From JBBARC01 sp040400005 (GTDB taxonomy: Bacteria > Pseudomonadota > Alphaproteobacteria > Acetobacterales > Acetobacteraceae), in the NCBI GenBank assembly GCA_040400005.1, contig JBBARC010000051.1, forward strand, positions 1 to 24,430: a stretch of 24,430 nucleotides of DNA, written 5' to 3'. Each line of letters opens with the position of its first letter. The first letter of the stretch is position 1. Both the position numbers and the translations under genes were made by a program. Below the pieces are notes generated by a model. The model saw nothing but the letters and a program-made list of their open reading frames with translations. It ran no database searches and was not told the DNA's origin. Of the stretch, positions 7,429-14,449 are shown piece after piece.

Positions 7429-8607
7429 ATGTCACGATGGGATGATGACTTTGCCGCAAGCCTTGCCGGGCGGGACCGGCTTGGGTTGCGGCGGTATGCG
7501 CGGGCGGGTGCACCGGCGGCTGGGATGCAGTTGGTGCGTGATGGGCGTGCGCTGCTGAATTTTTCATCGAACGATTATTTGGGGCTGGCGCGTGATCCGC
7601 GCCTTTCAGCGCGCGCGGCGGAATGGGGGGCGCGGTACGGCACCGGCGCCACCGCATCGCGGCTTGTATGTGGCACGTTGGCGGCGCACCAGGTGGTGGA
7701 AGCCAAGATTGCCGCCCTTAAGGGCACGCAGGCAGCGCTGGTGCTGGCATCGGGGTGGCAGGCCAATGTGTCGGTGCTGGCGGCTTTGCTGCGGTTGACG
7801 CCTACGCCGCCGGTGGTGTTTGCCGATGCGCTGATCCATTCCAGCTTGCATCACGGGGTGCGTGGGGCCGGGTGCCGGGCGGTTTTGTTTGGCCATAATG
7901 ATCTGGCTGATTTGCGTGAAAAGCTTGGCACCCATCGTGGGGCGCGCGCGGTGATCCTCACCGAAAGCGTGTTTTCGATGGATGGCGACCGTGCTGATGT
8001 GCAGGCGTTGCGGGCGCTGGCCGATGAGTTCGCGGCGTTTTTGTATGTTGATGAGGCGCATGCAACCGGTGTGCTGGGCGATGGCGGGCGCGGTTTGTGC
8101 CATGCGGTGCCGGGCGGGGTAGATTTGGTGATGGGCACGTTCAGCAAGGCGCTGGGCGGGTTTGGCGCCTACGTTGCCGGAAGCCAGGTGTTGATTGATT
8201 GGCTGACCAATATGTGTGCCGGTTTTATTTACACCACCGCCCTGCCGCCCACCGTGCTGGGGGCGATTGATGCGGCGCTGGATGTGTTGCCATCGCTGGA
8301 TGGTGCGCGTGCGCGCGTGGCGTTGCATGCAGCTAGGGTGCGGGCCGCCTTTACCGGGTTGGGGATTGATACGGCGGGATCGAGCACTCAAATCGTGCCG
8401 GCCTTGGTGGGGGGCGAGGCGGCGACCTTGGCGCTGGCCGAGGCGTTGCGGGCGCGCGGTGTGCTGGGGGTGGCGATCCGCCCGCCCACGGTGCCGGCCG
8501 GCACCAGCCGCATTCGGTTTGCGTTATCGGCGGCGCATGATGATGCGGCGGTGGATACGTTGATATCGGCCATGGCGGATATTTGGCCGGCGCGGGCTGC
8601 CGCATGA
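7429..8607 (+). CDS. bioF: 8-amino-7-oxononanoate synthase
   Basis: 392 residues, the normal length for this PLP enzyme of the alpha-oxoamine synthase family. It condenses a pimeloyl thioester with L-alanine to give KAPA, CoA or ACP and CO2, the first step of biotin ring assembly. Motifs seen are FSSNDYLGLA (about 45-54), YVDEAHATGVLGDGGRG (PLP-ring stacking and Asp-His region) and GTFSKALGGFGAY, which holds the PLP lysine. An AGG lies eight bases before the ATG. The stop overlaps the bioD start in ATGA. No bioA, bioB, bioC or bioH is in the window. Confidence 0.96.
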   Translation: MSRWDDDFAASLAGRDRLGLRRYARAGAPAAGMQLVRDGRALLNFSSNDYLGLARDPRLSARAAEWGARYGTGATASRLVCGTLAAHQVVEAKIAALKGTQAALVLASGWQANVSVLAALLRLTPTPPVVFADALIHSSLHHGVRGAGCRAVLFGHNDLADLREKLGTHRGARAVILTESVFSMDGDRADVQALRALADEFAAFLYVDEAHATGVLGDGGRGLCHAVPGGVDLVMGTFSKALGGFGAYVAGSQVLIDWLTNMCAGFIYTTALPPTVLGAIDAALDVLPSLDGARARVALHAARVRAAFTGLGIDTAGSSTQIVPALVGGEAATLALAEALRARGVLGVAIRPPTVPAGTSRIRFALSAAHDDAAVDTLISAMADIWPARAAA

Positions 8608-9215
8608 AGGGCGTGTTTATCACCGGCACGGATACCAACGTCGGCAAAACCATCGCCAGTGCCGTGCTGGTGCGCAAGTTTGCGGCCCATTATTGGAAGC
8701 CGGTGCAAACTGGGCTTGCGACAGACACGGGCGATACCGAAACGGTGAGGCTGCTGGCGGGATTAGCGCCGGATTGTGTGCACACACCACGCTATCGTTT
8801 TGCCGCAGCCCTGGCCCCCGCCGATGCCGCCGACCTTGAAAATGTGGTGATCAATCGGGCCGATTTTGCCCTGCCAAACACTGGCGGCGCGCCGATTGTG
8901 GTGGAAGGGGCGGGCGGTGTTTTGGTGCCGCTGTGCCCAGGCGCGCTGATGGTGGATTTGATGGTGCAACTTGGCTTGCCGGTGGTGCTGGTGGCGCGCA
9001 CTGGCTTGGGCACAATTAACCACACGTTGCTATCGCTGGAGGCGCTGCGGGCGCGTCGCGTTGCGATATTTGGGGTTTTGCTGGTGGGTGACGGCAACCC
9101 CGGCAATGCGCGCGCCATTGCACAGTTAGGCGGTGCGCCGATGCTGGGGCGGGTGCCCTGGCTGCCCACGTTAAACCCCGCCGCCATTGCGCAGGCGGCC
9201 GCCGCCATTTTATAG
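8604..9215 (+). CDS. bioD: Dethiobiotin synthetase
   Basis: 203 residues. It is an ATP-dependent carboxylase that closes the ureido ring of DAPA to form dethiobiotin. The P-loop GTDTNVGKT is at about residues 8-16, the lysine motif YWKPVQTG follows near 30-37, and VEGAGGVLVPL is the switch-like loop. The start at 8604 overlaps the bioF TGA, which implies translational coupling; the longer frame from 8583 would add only seven atypical residues. The sequence is somewhat shorter than E. coli BioD but all key motifs are present. Confidence 0.95.
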   Translation: MKGVFITGTDTNVGKTIASAVLVRKFAAHYWKPVQTGLATDTGDTETVRLLAGLAPDCVHTPRYRFAAALAPADAADLENVVINRADFALPNTGGAPIVVEGAGGVLVPLCPGALMVDLMVQLGLPVVLVARTGLGTINHTLLSLEALRARRVAIFGVLLVGDGNPGNARAIAQLGGAPMLGRVPWLPTLNPAAIAQAAAAIL

Positions 9216-9222
9216 CGCCCGC

Positions 9223-9553
9223 ATGTATGTGCCGGAAAAATTTCGCGAAACCCGCGTGCCAGTGATGCTGGCGGCGATCGCCGATATGCGCCTGGGCTGC
9301 GGAAGCGGGCCGCCCGGATCCCTGGCAAAGCGGCGACGCGCCAACGGCTTATATCGATGGCATCATAAAATCGCTGGTTGGCCTAAAATTTCGCGTGACA
9401 AAACTTGAGTCGGCATGGAAACTAAATCAGAATAAAACGATCGCTGATCGTAACGGTGTCGCCGCAGCCCTGGTGGGGCAATCGCCGCCCCACCCGATTG
9501 GGCTGGCGATGACGGAGATTTTGCAACGTAATGACCCAGGCAGCCCTGACTGA
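9223..9553 (+). pseudogene. PaiB-type FMN-binding regulator, internally deleted
   Basis: The N-terminus MYVPEKFRETRVPV is the usual opening of PaiB-family (FMN-binding, split-barrel) proteins. After about 25 codons similarity stops. It resumes in another frame near 9311 with DPWQSGDAPTAYIDGI, then LVGLKFRVTKLESAWKLNQN, IADRNGVAAAL and a stop at 9551-9553. These are the C-terminal blocks of the family, in which the WKLxQN segment is characteristic. Intact members are about 200 residues, so roughly half, including the FMN-binding core, is missing and the two ends are out of frame. The remnant overlaps the first 23 bases of the glycosyltransferase gene. Confidence 0.8.
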
Positions 9554-10967
9554 CGACGATGTAAGCGTGCTGTACCGCGCGCTGCTCGGCCGCGCGCCGG
9601 AAAGTGCTGATACCGTCGCCGCCTTTCGCGGGTATTATGCCGATATGGTTGCCGGCCGCCGGGCGATCTTGGCATCGGATGAATTTCGCACTTTATACAC
9701 CGGGATGTTTGGCGGCGATCTCGGCCGCGGTGGTGATGCGCTGGGTGCATTGGCCCGTGAAGTGCTGGCGCGGGCCGCATGCGCGCCACCCGCGTATGGC
9801 GTGCCCGCCGCGGCCGGCGAGCTGCGCGATGGTTTGCGCGATATGTTTGCCCGCCATGGTGCTATAAAATTTGGCGTGATCCTGGGCGATAGCGCGCCAC
9901 ACACTATCGCCGATCTGGCGCCGTTTGGTGATGATGCGGCGGTGCTGGTGGTGGGGCCGCCACCGCCGGGCGGCCCGATTGGGAAAATCCCCGATGGCCC
10001 GGCGCTGTTTTATCTGGATTTTGGCGCCACCGCCTTGGCCGCATTTTTGCGTGGCCAAAGGCTGCGGATTGATGCGCTGTATGTGTTTGCGCCCAACCTG
10101 ATTGATCCCGCCGATGAAGCACTGGCGCGCGCGTGCCTGCCCTACCTTGCTGATCGCGCGCTGGTGATACTAGGGCCTAATGCCGGCGCCCTGCACCCCA
10201 TTGTAGCCGGGGCACGCGCCGACGCGCCATCTTTCGCCTGGCAAGACATGGTGATTTTTAGTTTGGGCTTTTGGTGCCTGCCAGTTGCCTATGCCGAACC
10301 TGCGTGTATTTCCCCCGCCGACCCGCGCCATGCGCCATCACTGGCGGTGGCCACCATCATGCGCAACGAAGAAGCTGCCATCGGCAATATGCTGCGCAGT
10401 GTGTTGCCGGTGATGCGGTATTGCGTGCTGGTCGATACTGGATCGACCGACGCAACGGTGCCGATCGCCCGCCACATACTGGAAGATGCCGGGATTGATC
10501 ACTGTATCATAGAAATTCCGCCGGGCCGGTTTGATGATATGCGCAATGCCGCGTTGGATTTAGTGCCAGACTGGATCGCCTGGGTGTTGATGCTGGACGC
10601 TGACGAAGAAATTGTCACCGATGATCACGCCAGCTTGTTAACCCTGCTGCGCTGTGATGCGGCGCGAGCCTATGCGCTGCCGCGCTACAATTTTATCGGC
10701 CCGGCCAAACAGGAACAAACCGTGCCGTATCCCGATCGCCAGGTGCGCCTGCTACGCAATGGCGGCGCCAAACCGCCGCGCTATTCGGGCGCTGTGCATG
10801 AAACCGTGCGCGGCGTTGATCTGCATTTTCCAGCGCTCGACGCAAGCGTTGCAGGCGGCGCACGCGGCGGCCCGCATATCCACCATTTGGTGCGACGCTT
10901 TCGCACACCAGCGCAGGAGGACGCCAAACAAGGGTTTTACCGGGATCTTGCTGCGTCTGACCGGTAA
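9531..10967 (+). CDS. Family 2 glycosyltransferase with DUF4214-like N-terminus
   Basis: 478 residues. Residues about 12-57 (LYRALLGRAPES ... ASDEFRTLY) match the DUF4214 repeat pattern found on surface and glycan-related proteins. Residues about 110-250 form an unrecognised alpha/beta-like region. From about 271 a GT2 fold begins: VATIMRNEEAAIGNMLRS, then VDTGSTDAT, FDDMRNAAL and the metal/sugar-nucleotide motif LDADEE with D356 and D358. It probably transfers a sugar to a surface glycan or protein; donor and acceptor cannot be told. The start lies inside the PaiB remnant with a weak GGAG 13 bases upstream. It is convergent with the potassium channel gene, with 28 bases between stops. Confidence 0.85.
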   Translation: MTQAALTDDDVSVLYRALLGRAPESADTVAAFRGYYADMVAGRRAILASDEFRTLYTGMFGGDLGRGGDALGALAREVLARAACAPPAYGVPAAAGELRDGLRDMFARHGAIKFGVILGDSAPHTIADLAPFGDDAAVLVVGPPPPGGPIGKIPDGPALFYLDFGATALAAFLRGQRLRIDALYVFAPNLIDPADEALARACLPYLADRALVILGPNAGALHPIVAGARADAPSFAWQDMVIFSLGFWCLPVAYAEPACISPADPRHAPSLAVATIMRNEEAAIGNMLRSVLPVMRYCVLVDTGSTDATVPIARHILEDAGIDHCIIEIPPGRFDDMRNAALDLVPDWIAWVLMLDADEEIVTDDHASLLTLLRCDAARAYALPRYNFIGPAKQEQTVPYPDRQVRLLRNGGAKPPRYSGAVHETVRGVDLHFPALDASVAGGARGGPHIHHLVRRFRTPAQEDAKQGFYRDLAASDR

Positions 10968-10995
10968 GCCCCGGTTGCCGGTAATCCCGTGCGGG

Positions 10996-11862
10996 CTATT
11001 CCGGTTCTAGTGCACTAATGCGCGTGAGGTCGGCCATCGTGCTGCCATCTGGCGCTTGTGAAATCACGTCCTGGTAGCGCATGCCAAAGCGTAGCGCCTG
11101 CGGCGGGAAGGCGGCAGCATCAAACACCACTGCCGCCAGCGCCGGGTCGCGTGCTTCAAGCGATAGAAACAACCTGGCATCCCCCGCAATCAAGGCGGCA
11201 GCATCTAACCCATGCAGCGGGCTGGTCGCATCGATTTGATGGATCAGCGTCCAGGTCAGCGGAAACACCGGCAGATGCGAACGTTCCAGCTTTAACGCAT
11301 GCGCCCGGCGGAACACTTTACCTTCAACCGTTTGTTCCGCCAGCAATACACTTAAGCGTGCCTCGGTTTGCGCCAAAGCGTCGGCGCGGCCATTGGCTAA
11401 GCGCAACATCAGCGCCGGCAAGCCATTATGCTGGCAAATCACCGGGTTTTCAGCGATCACGAATTTGGCTTTGGGCCGGGCAAAACGCACAAACACCAGG
11501 CCGGTAAGGATCGCCATAAACCAGATGCCGCAAAAAATCTCGGCTGCTGCGATACTATGGCCCACCGTGCCGGCGGGGTACATTTCGCCGTAGCCCACGG
11601 TTGCCAGGGTTTCGAAACTGAAAAACATCAGATCGAGAAAATGCCCCGGCCGTGCATTGCCAACCGACCCCGGTGCGAACCAAAAAATCACCGAAAAAAT
11701 CGTGTTGATGATGAGGTATACGGAAACAACCATGGCAATAAACGCAGGCCAGCGCAGCGATACCGCCAAATGGTACGGATCGGACAGATCGAACCGCGAA
11801 ACGCCCTTTTTACTGTAGCGAAAATCGCCGCTTTGCGCGGTGGTCATCGGCGCATCGCGCAT
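10996..11862 (-). CDS. KirBac-type inward rectifier potassium channel
   Basis: Two membrane helices flank a pore loop with the potassium selectivity filter TVGYGE, preceded by ARPGHFLDLMFFSFETLA. An Ig-like cytoplasmic domain of about 150 residues follows (VICQHNGLPALMLRLANGR, VEGKVFRRAHALKLERS, FPLTWTLIHQIDATSPL). This layout is that of bacterial Kir channels such as KirBac3.1. It conducts potassium across the inner membrane. The start is uncertain between GTG 11898, ATG 11862 and ATG 11847; a GGGG lies 11 bases before 11862, and a hairpin at 11865-11898 makes the longest start less likely. It lies just downstream of pimD on the same strand. Confidence 0.92.
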   Translation of the reverse strand: MRDAPMTTAQSGDFRYSKKGVSRFDLSDPYHLAVSLRWPAFIAMVVSVYLIINTIFSVIFWFAPGSVGNARPGHFLDLMFFSFETLATVGYGEMYPAGTVGHSIAAAEIFCGIWFMAILTGLVFVRFARPKAKFVIAENPVICQHNGLPALMLRLANGRADALAQTEARLSVLLAEQTVEGKVFRRAHALKLERSHLPVFPLTWTLIHQIDATSPLHGLDAAALIAGDARLFLSLEARDPALAAVVFDAAAFPPQALRFGMRYQDVISQAPDGSTMADLTRISALEPE

Positions 11863-11864
11863 CC

Positions 11865-11898
11865 GTGCCGACGCCCCAGGGTTATGGCGCGTCGGCAC
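11865..11898. promoter_or_regulatory. Inverted repeat between pimD and the channel gene
   Basis: GTGCCGACG at 11865-11873 pairs perfectly with CGTCGGCAC at 11890-11898 across a 16-base loop. It sits between the pimD stop and the likely channel start. It has no T-run, so it is not a standard terminator. It could be a leader hairpin or an operator. Only the symmetry is observed. Confidence 0.5.
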
Positions 11899-11912
11899 GT
11901 GCGCTGCCGATC

Positions 11913-13067
11913 TTAGGCCGCGTCCAGCATGCCGCCGGCTTCATCAACTAGGTGCATGTGGTAATCGACATCGCCGAACAGGTTTTCGATCATGGTCAAG
12001 CGGCGGAAATAATGGCCGGCGCGGTATTCGATGGTAACACCGATGCCGCCATGCAGCTGGATCGCCTGCTGGCCAACGTAACGGGCGGAATGGTTGATCT
12101 GCACTTTGGCGCCAGATACGGCCGCCCGGCGTGCTTGGCGGTCATCCGCCGTTGCCATCATGGCGGCATACAGCTCCATGCTGCGGGCCTGTTCCAGGGC
12201 TGTGAACATATCCACCGCGCGGTGCTGCAACGCTTGGAAACTGCCAATCGGCACGCCAAACTGTTTGCGGGTTTTCAAATACTCCACCGTTAGCGCATGC
12301 AAGGCCGCCATCGCGCCGACCGCTTCGGCGGCCAGGGCGGCAATGGCGATATCGGAGACCTGTTCGATGATCGCCGATGCCCCACCAACAACGCCAAGAA
12401 CGGCGCTGTCAGGCACTTCGACACTGCCTAGCGACACCGCCGCCCCGCGCAACGCATCTTGGGTGGGGAAACCACGGCGCGAAACGCCTGCGGTTTTGGG
12501 ATCAACCAGAAACAGCGTGATACCATCAGCATCACGCCGGCCGCCGGATGTGCGGGCAGATACGATCAGCATATTTGCCGAATCACCGCTCAGCACAATG
12601 GATTTGTCGCCTTCCAGCACGTAGCCGCCGGCGGTTTTGCGCGCGGTGGTGGCCACATCAGTGAGGTCGTAACGGGCTTGGCGTTCAGTATGGGCAAAAG
12701 CCAAACGCATGCTACCATCGCCGATTTGCGGGATCAGCTCTTCGCGTTGCGCCGCATTGGCGGCCAGCCGCACCAGATTGCCGCCTAGCACGATGGCGGC
12801 TAAATACGGTTCCAGCGCCAGGCCTTTGCCGATCGCTTCCATCACGATCATGGTTTCCACCGTGCCGCCGCCAAAGCCGCCATCTTCTTCTGAAAACGGC
12901 AGGCCGAGCAGGCCGAGATCGGCGAATTTGGCCCATTGGGTTTCAGAAAATCCAGGGTCGGTCGCAGCCGTGCGGGTGCGCACACCCAGATCGTCGTAAG
13001 CCGGGCTTACCAGCTTTTCAACGCTATCACGCAGCATGCGTTGTTCATCGGAAAATTCGAAATCCAT
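11913..13067 (-). CDS. pimD: Acyl-CoA dehydrogenase, pimeloyl-CoA dehydrogenase small-subunit type
   Basis: 384 residues, a normal acyl-CoA dehydrogenase length. The order is an N-terminal helical domain (MDFEFSDEQRMLRDSVEKL, LGLLGLPFSEEDGGFGGG), a beta domain (LAFAHTERQARYDLTDVATT) and a C-terminal FAD/CoA domain (EYLKTRKQFGVPIGSFQALQ, QLHGGIGVTIEY). The pattern fits the PimD group of small subunits, which pair with a PimC large subunit to oxidise pimeloyl-CoA and other dicarboxyl-CoA esters in beta-oxidation. The start ATG is at 13065-13067. It is the third of four minus-strand genes (pimA, pimC, pimD, channel). Substrate is inferred from family and neighbours. Confidence 0.88.
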   Translation of the reverse strand: MDFEFSDEQRMLRDSVEKLVSPAYDDLGVRTRTAATDPGFSETQWAKFADLGLLGLPFSEEDGGFGGGTVETMIVMEAIGKGLALEPYLAAIVLGGNLVRLAANAAQREELIPQIGDGSMRLAFAHTERQARYDLTDVATTARKTAGGYVLEGDKSIVLSGDSANMLIVSARTSGGRRDADGITLFLVDPKTAGVSRRGFPTQDALRGAAVSLGSVEVPDSAVLGVVGGASAIIEQVSDIAIAALAAEAVGAMAALHALTVEYLKTRKQFGVPIGSFQALQHRAVDMFTALEQARSMELYAAMMATADDRQARRAAVSGAKVQINHSARYVGQQAIQLHGGIGVTIEYRAGHYFRRLTMIENLFGDVDYHMHLVDEAGGMLDAA

Positions 13068-13125
13068 TAGGCTAAATCCAGTTTTTTGGCAGGCGCTGTG
13101 ATCGCGTGCATCGGGAACGAAAAAC

Positions 13126-13149
13126 GGCTGCCGGGATCACCCGGCAGCC
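13126..13149 (-). terminator. Hairpin with T-run between pimC and pimD
   Basis: A perfect 10-base stem, GGCTGCCGGG (13126-13135) with CCCGGCAGCC (13140-13149), has a four-base loop. Read on the minus strand it is followed at once by GTTTTTCGTT. This is a credible Rho-independent terminator just after the pimC stop and before the pimD start, and may attenuate read-through into pimD and the channel gene. Confidence 0.72.
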
Positions 13150-13170
13150 TGGTGTGCGTGGGGCTAGGGG

Positions 13171-14379
13171 CTACAGCCCGAGCACCATTTTGGCGATAAT
13201 GTTGCGCTGAATTTCGTTCGACCCGCCATAGATCGAAATTTTGCGCCAGTTGAAATAGGTCGGCCCTGCAGTATCGGCCCAGCCAAAACCATCGGGCAGA
13301 TCATTGGCGCCATCACCAATCTCGGCCTCTGGGCTGTGGAACGGCAGCACGTGCGGGCCGGCCAGTTGCAGCGCCAGTTCGGTGGTCGCTTGTTGAATCT
13401 CTGACCCCTTGATTTTAAGAATCGAGCTCGCCGGGTTAGGCGCCCGCCCGCCGCCGCTTTCAGCTGCAATAACGCGCAGCTGGGTCATTTCCAGCGCTTT
13501 AAGCTCGATTTCCACCGCATTCACCTTGTTGCGGAAGCCAACGTCATCCCACATCGACCCCGCCCCGGCCGGCACAATTTTGGCCAGTTCGCGCAGCTTG
13601 CGCAGCCGCGCCTTGCTGGTGCCAACCCGGGCAATGCTGGAACGTTCATTACTAAGCAAGAATTTTGCGCAATCCCAGCCGCGATGTTCGGTGCCGACCA
13701 GATTGGCCACCGGCACGCGCACATCATCAAAAAACACCTCGTTCACCTCATGCCCGCCATCCAGCAACTGGATTGGACGCACGGTGATGCCAGGGCTTTT
13801 CATATCCACCAGAATAAAGCTGATACCTTCCTGTGGCTTGCGCGCTTCTGGGTTGGTGCGTGCTAGCACAAAGCACCAGGTGGCGTATTGCGCCAAGGTG
13901 GTCCAGGTTTTTTGGCCGTTAATCACATACTCATCGCCCTCGCGCACGGCGCGAGTTTTCAGATTAGCCAGATCCGATCCGGCGCCGGGTTCTGAAAATC
14001 CCTGGCACCACCAATCGTCTAAATTCGCAGCCCGCGGCAGGTAATATGCTTTTTGCTCGGGCGTGCCGAAGGCGGCGATCACCGGGCCGACCATGGCGAC
14101 GTTAAACGCCAGGGCTTCGGGCACGCTATTGGCCTGCAATTCCTCGGTATAGATAAAACGCTGCATCGGCGTCCAATCTTTGCCGCCCCATTCTACCGGC
14201 CAGTTGGGGGTGGCAAGCCCTGCCTTGTTCAAAATGCGCTGGGTGGTGATGTATTCTTCACGCCCAACATGGTGGCCTTCGCTGATACGCTGGCGGAGGT
14301 CTGCCGGGATATTTTCCAGCAGAAAGGAGCGCAGCTCATCGCGAAAGGTGTTTTCCTCGGCGGTATAACGAAGGTCCAT
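13171..14379 (-). CDS. pimC: Acyl-CoA dehydrogenase, pimeloyl-CoA dehydrogenase large-subunit type
   Basis: 402 residues from the ATG at 14379 (MDLRYTAEEN), which has GGAG seven bases upstream; an upstream TTG at 14391 overlaps that site and is not preferred. Blocks seen are TPNWPVEWGGKDWTP, QGFSEPGAGSDLANLKT (acyl-CoA/FAD binding), YVINGQKTWTTLAQYATW and the C-terminal IYGGSNEIQRNIIAKMVLG. Where MCAD-type enzymes carry their catalytic Glu (YEGT), this protein has Y-G-G-S, as is usual in this branch. It probably forms a heteromer with the PimD-like subunit in dicarboxyl-CoA beta-oxidation. It follows the ligase gene by 70 bases. Confidence 0.9.
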   Translation of the reverse strand: MDLRYTAEENTFRDELRSFLLENIPADLRQRISEGHHVGREEYITTQRILNKAGLATPNWPVEWGGKDWTPMQRFIYTEELQANSVPEALAFNVAMVGPVIAAFGTPEQKAYYLPRAANLDDWWCQGFSEPGAGSDLANLKTRAVREGDEYVINGQKTWTTLAQYATWCFVLARTNPEARKPQEGISFILVDMKSPGITVRPIQLLDGGHEVNEVFFDDVRVPVANLVGTEHRGWDCAKFLLSNERSSIARVGTSKARLRKLRELAKIVPAGAGSMWDDVGFRNKVNAVEIELKALEMTQLRVIAAESGGGRAPNPASSILKIKGSEIQQATTELALQLAGPHVLPFHSPEAEIGDGANDLPDGFGWADTAGPTYFNWRKISIYGGSNEIQRNIIAKMVLGL

Positions 14380-14399
14380 GGGTATCTCCAAAAAATAAA

Positions 14400-14440
14400 G
14401 CCGCGCCTGCGCGGATTAGGGTTGGTGCCGCGCCTGCGCG
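14400..14440. repeat. 14-bp direct repeat with hairpin between ligase and pimC
   Basis: GCCGCGCCTGCGCG occurs at 14400-14413 and again at 14427-14440. Each copy can fold (CCGCGC-CT-GCGCG, perfect for the first). The pair fills most of the ligase-pimC spacer. It may be a local duplication; no T-run follows. Confidence 0.6.
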
Positions 14441-14449
14441 CGGGTGAGG

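Noticed and set aside
7606..8391. 261-residue open frame antisense to bioF
   Set aside because: His/Arg/Gln-rich composition is typical of antisense frames in GC-rich genes; bioF on the other strand is certain.
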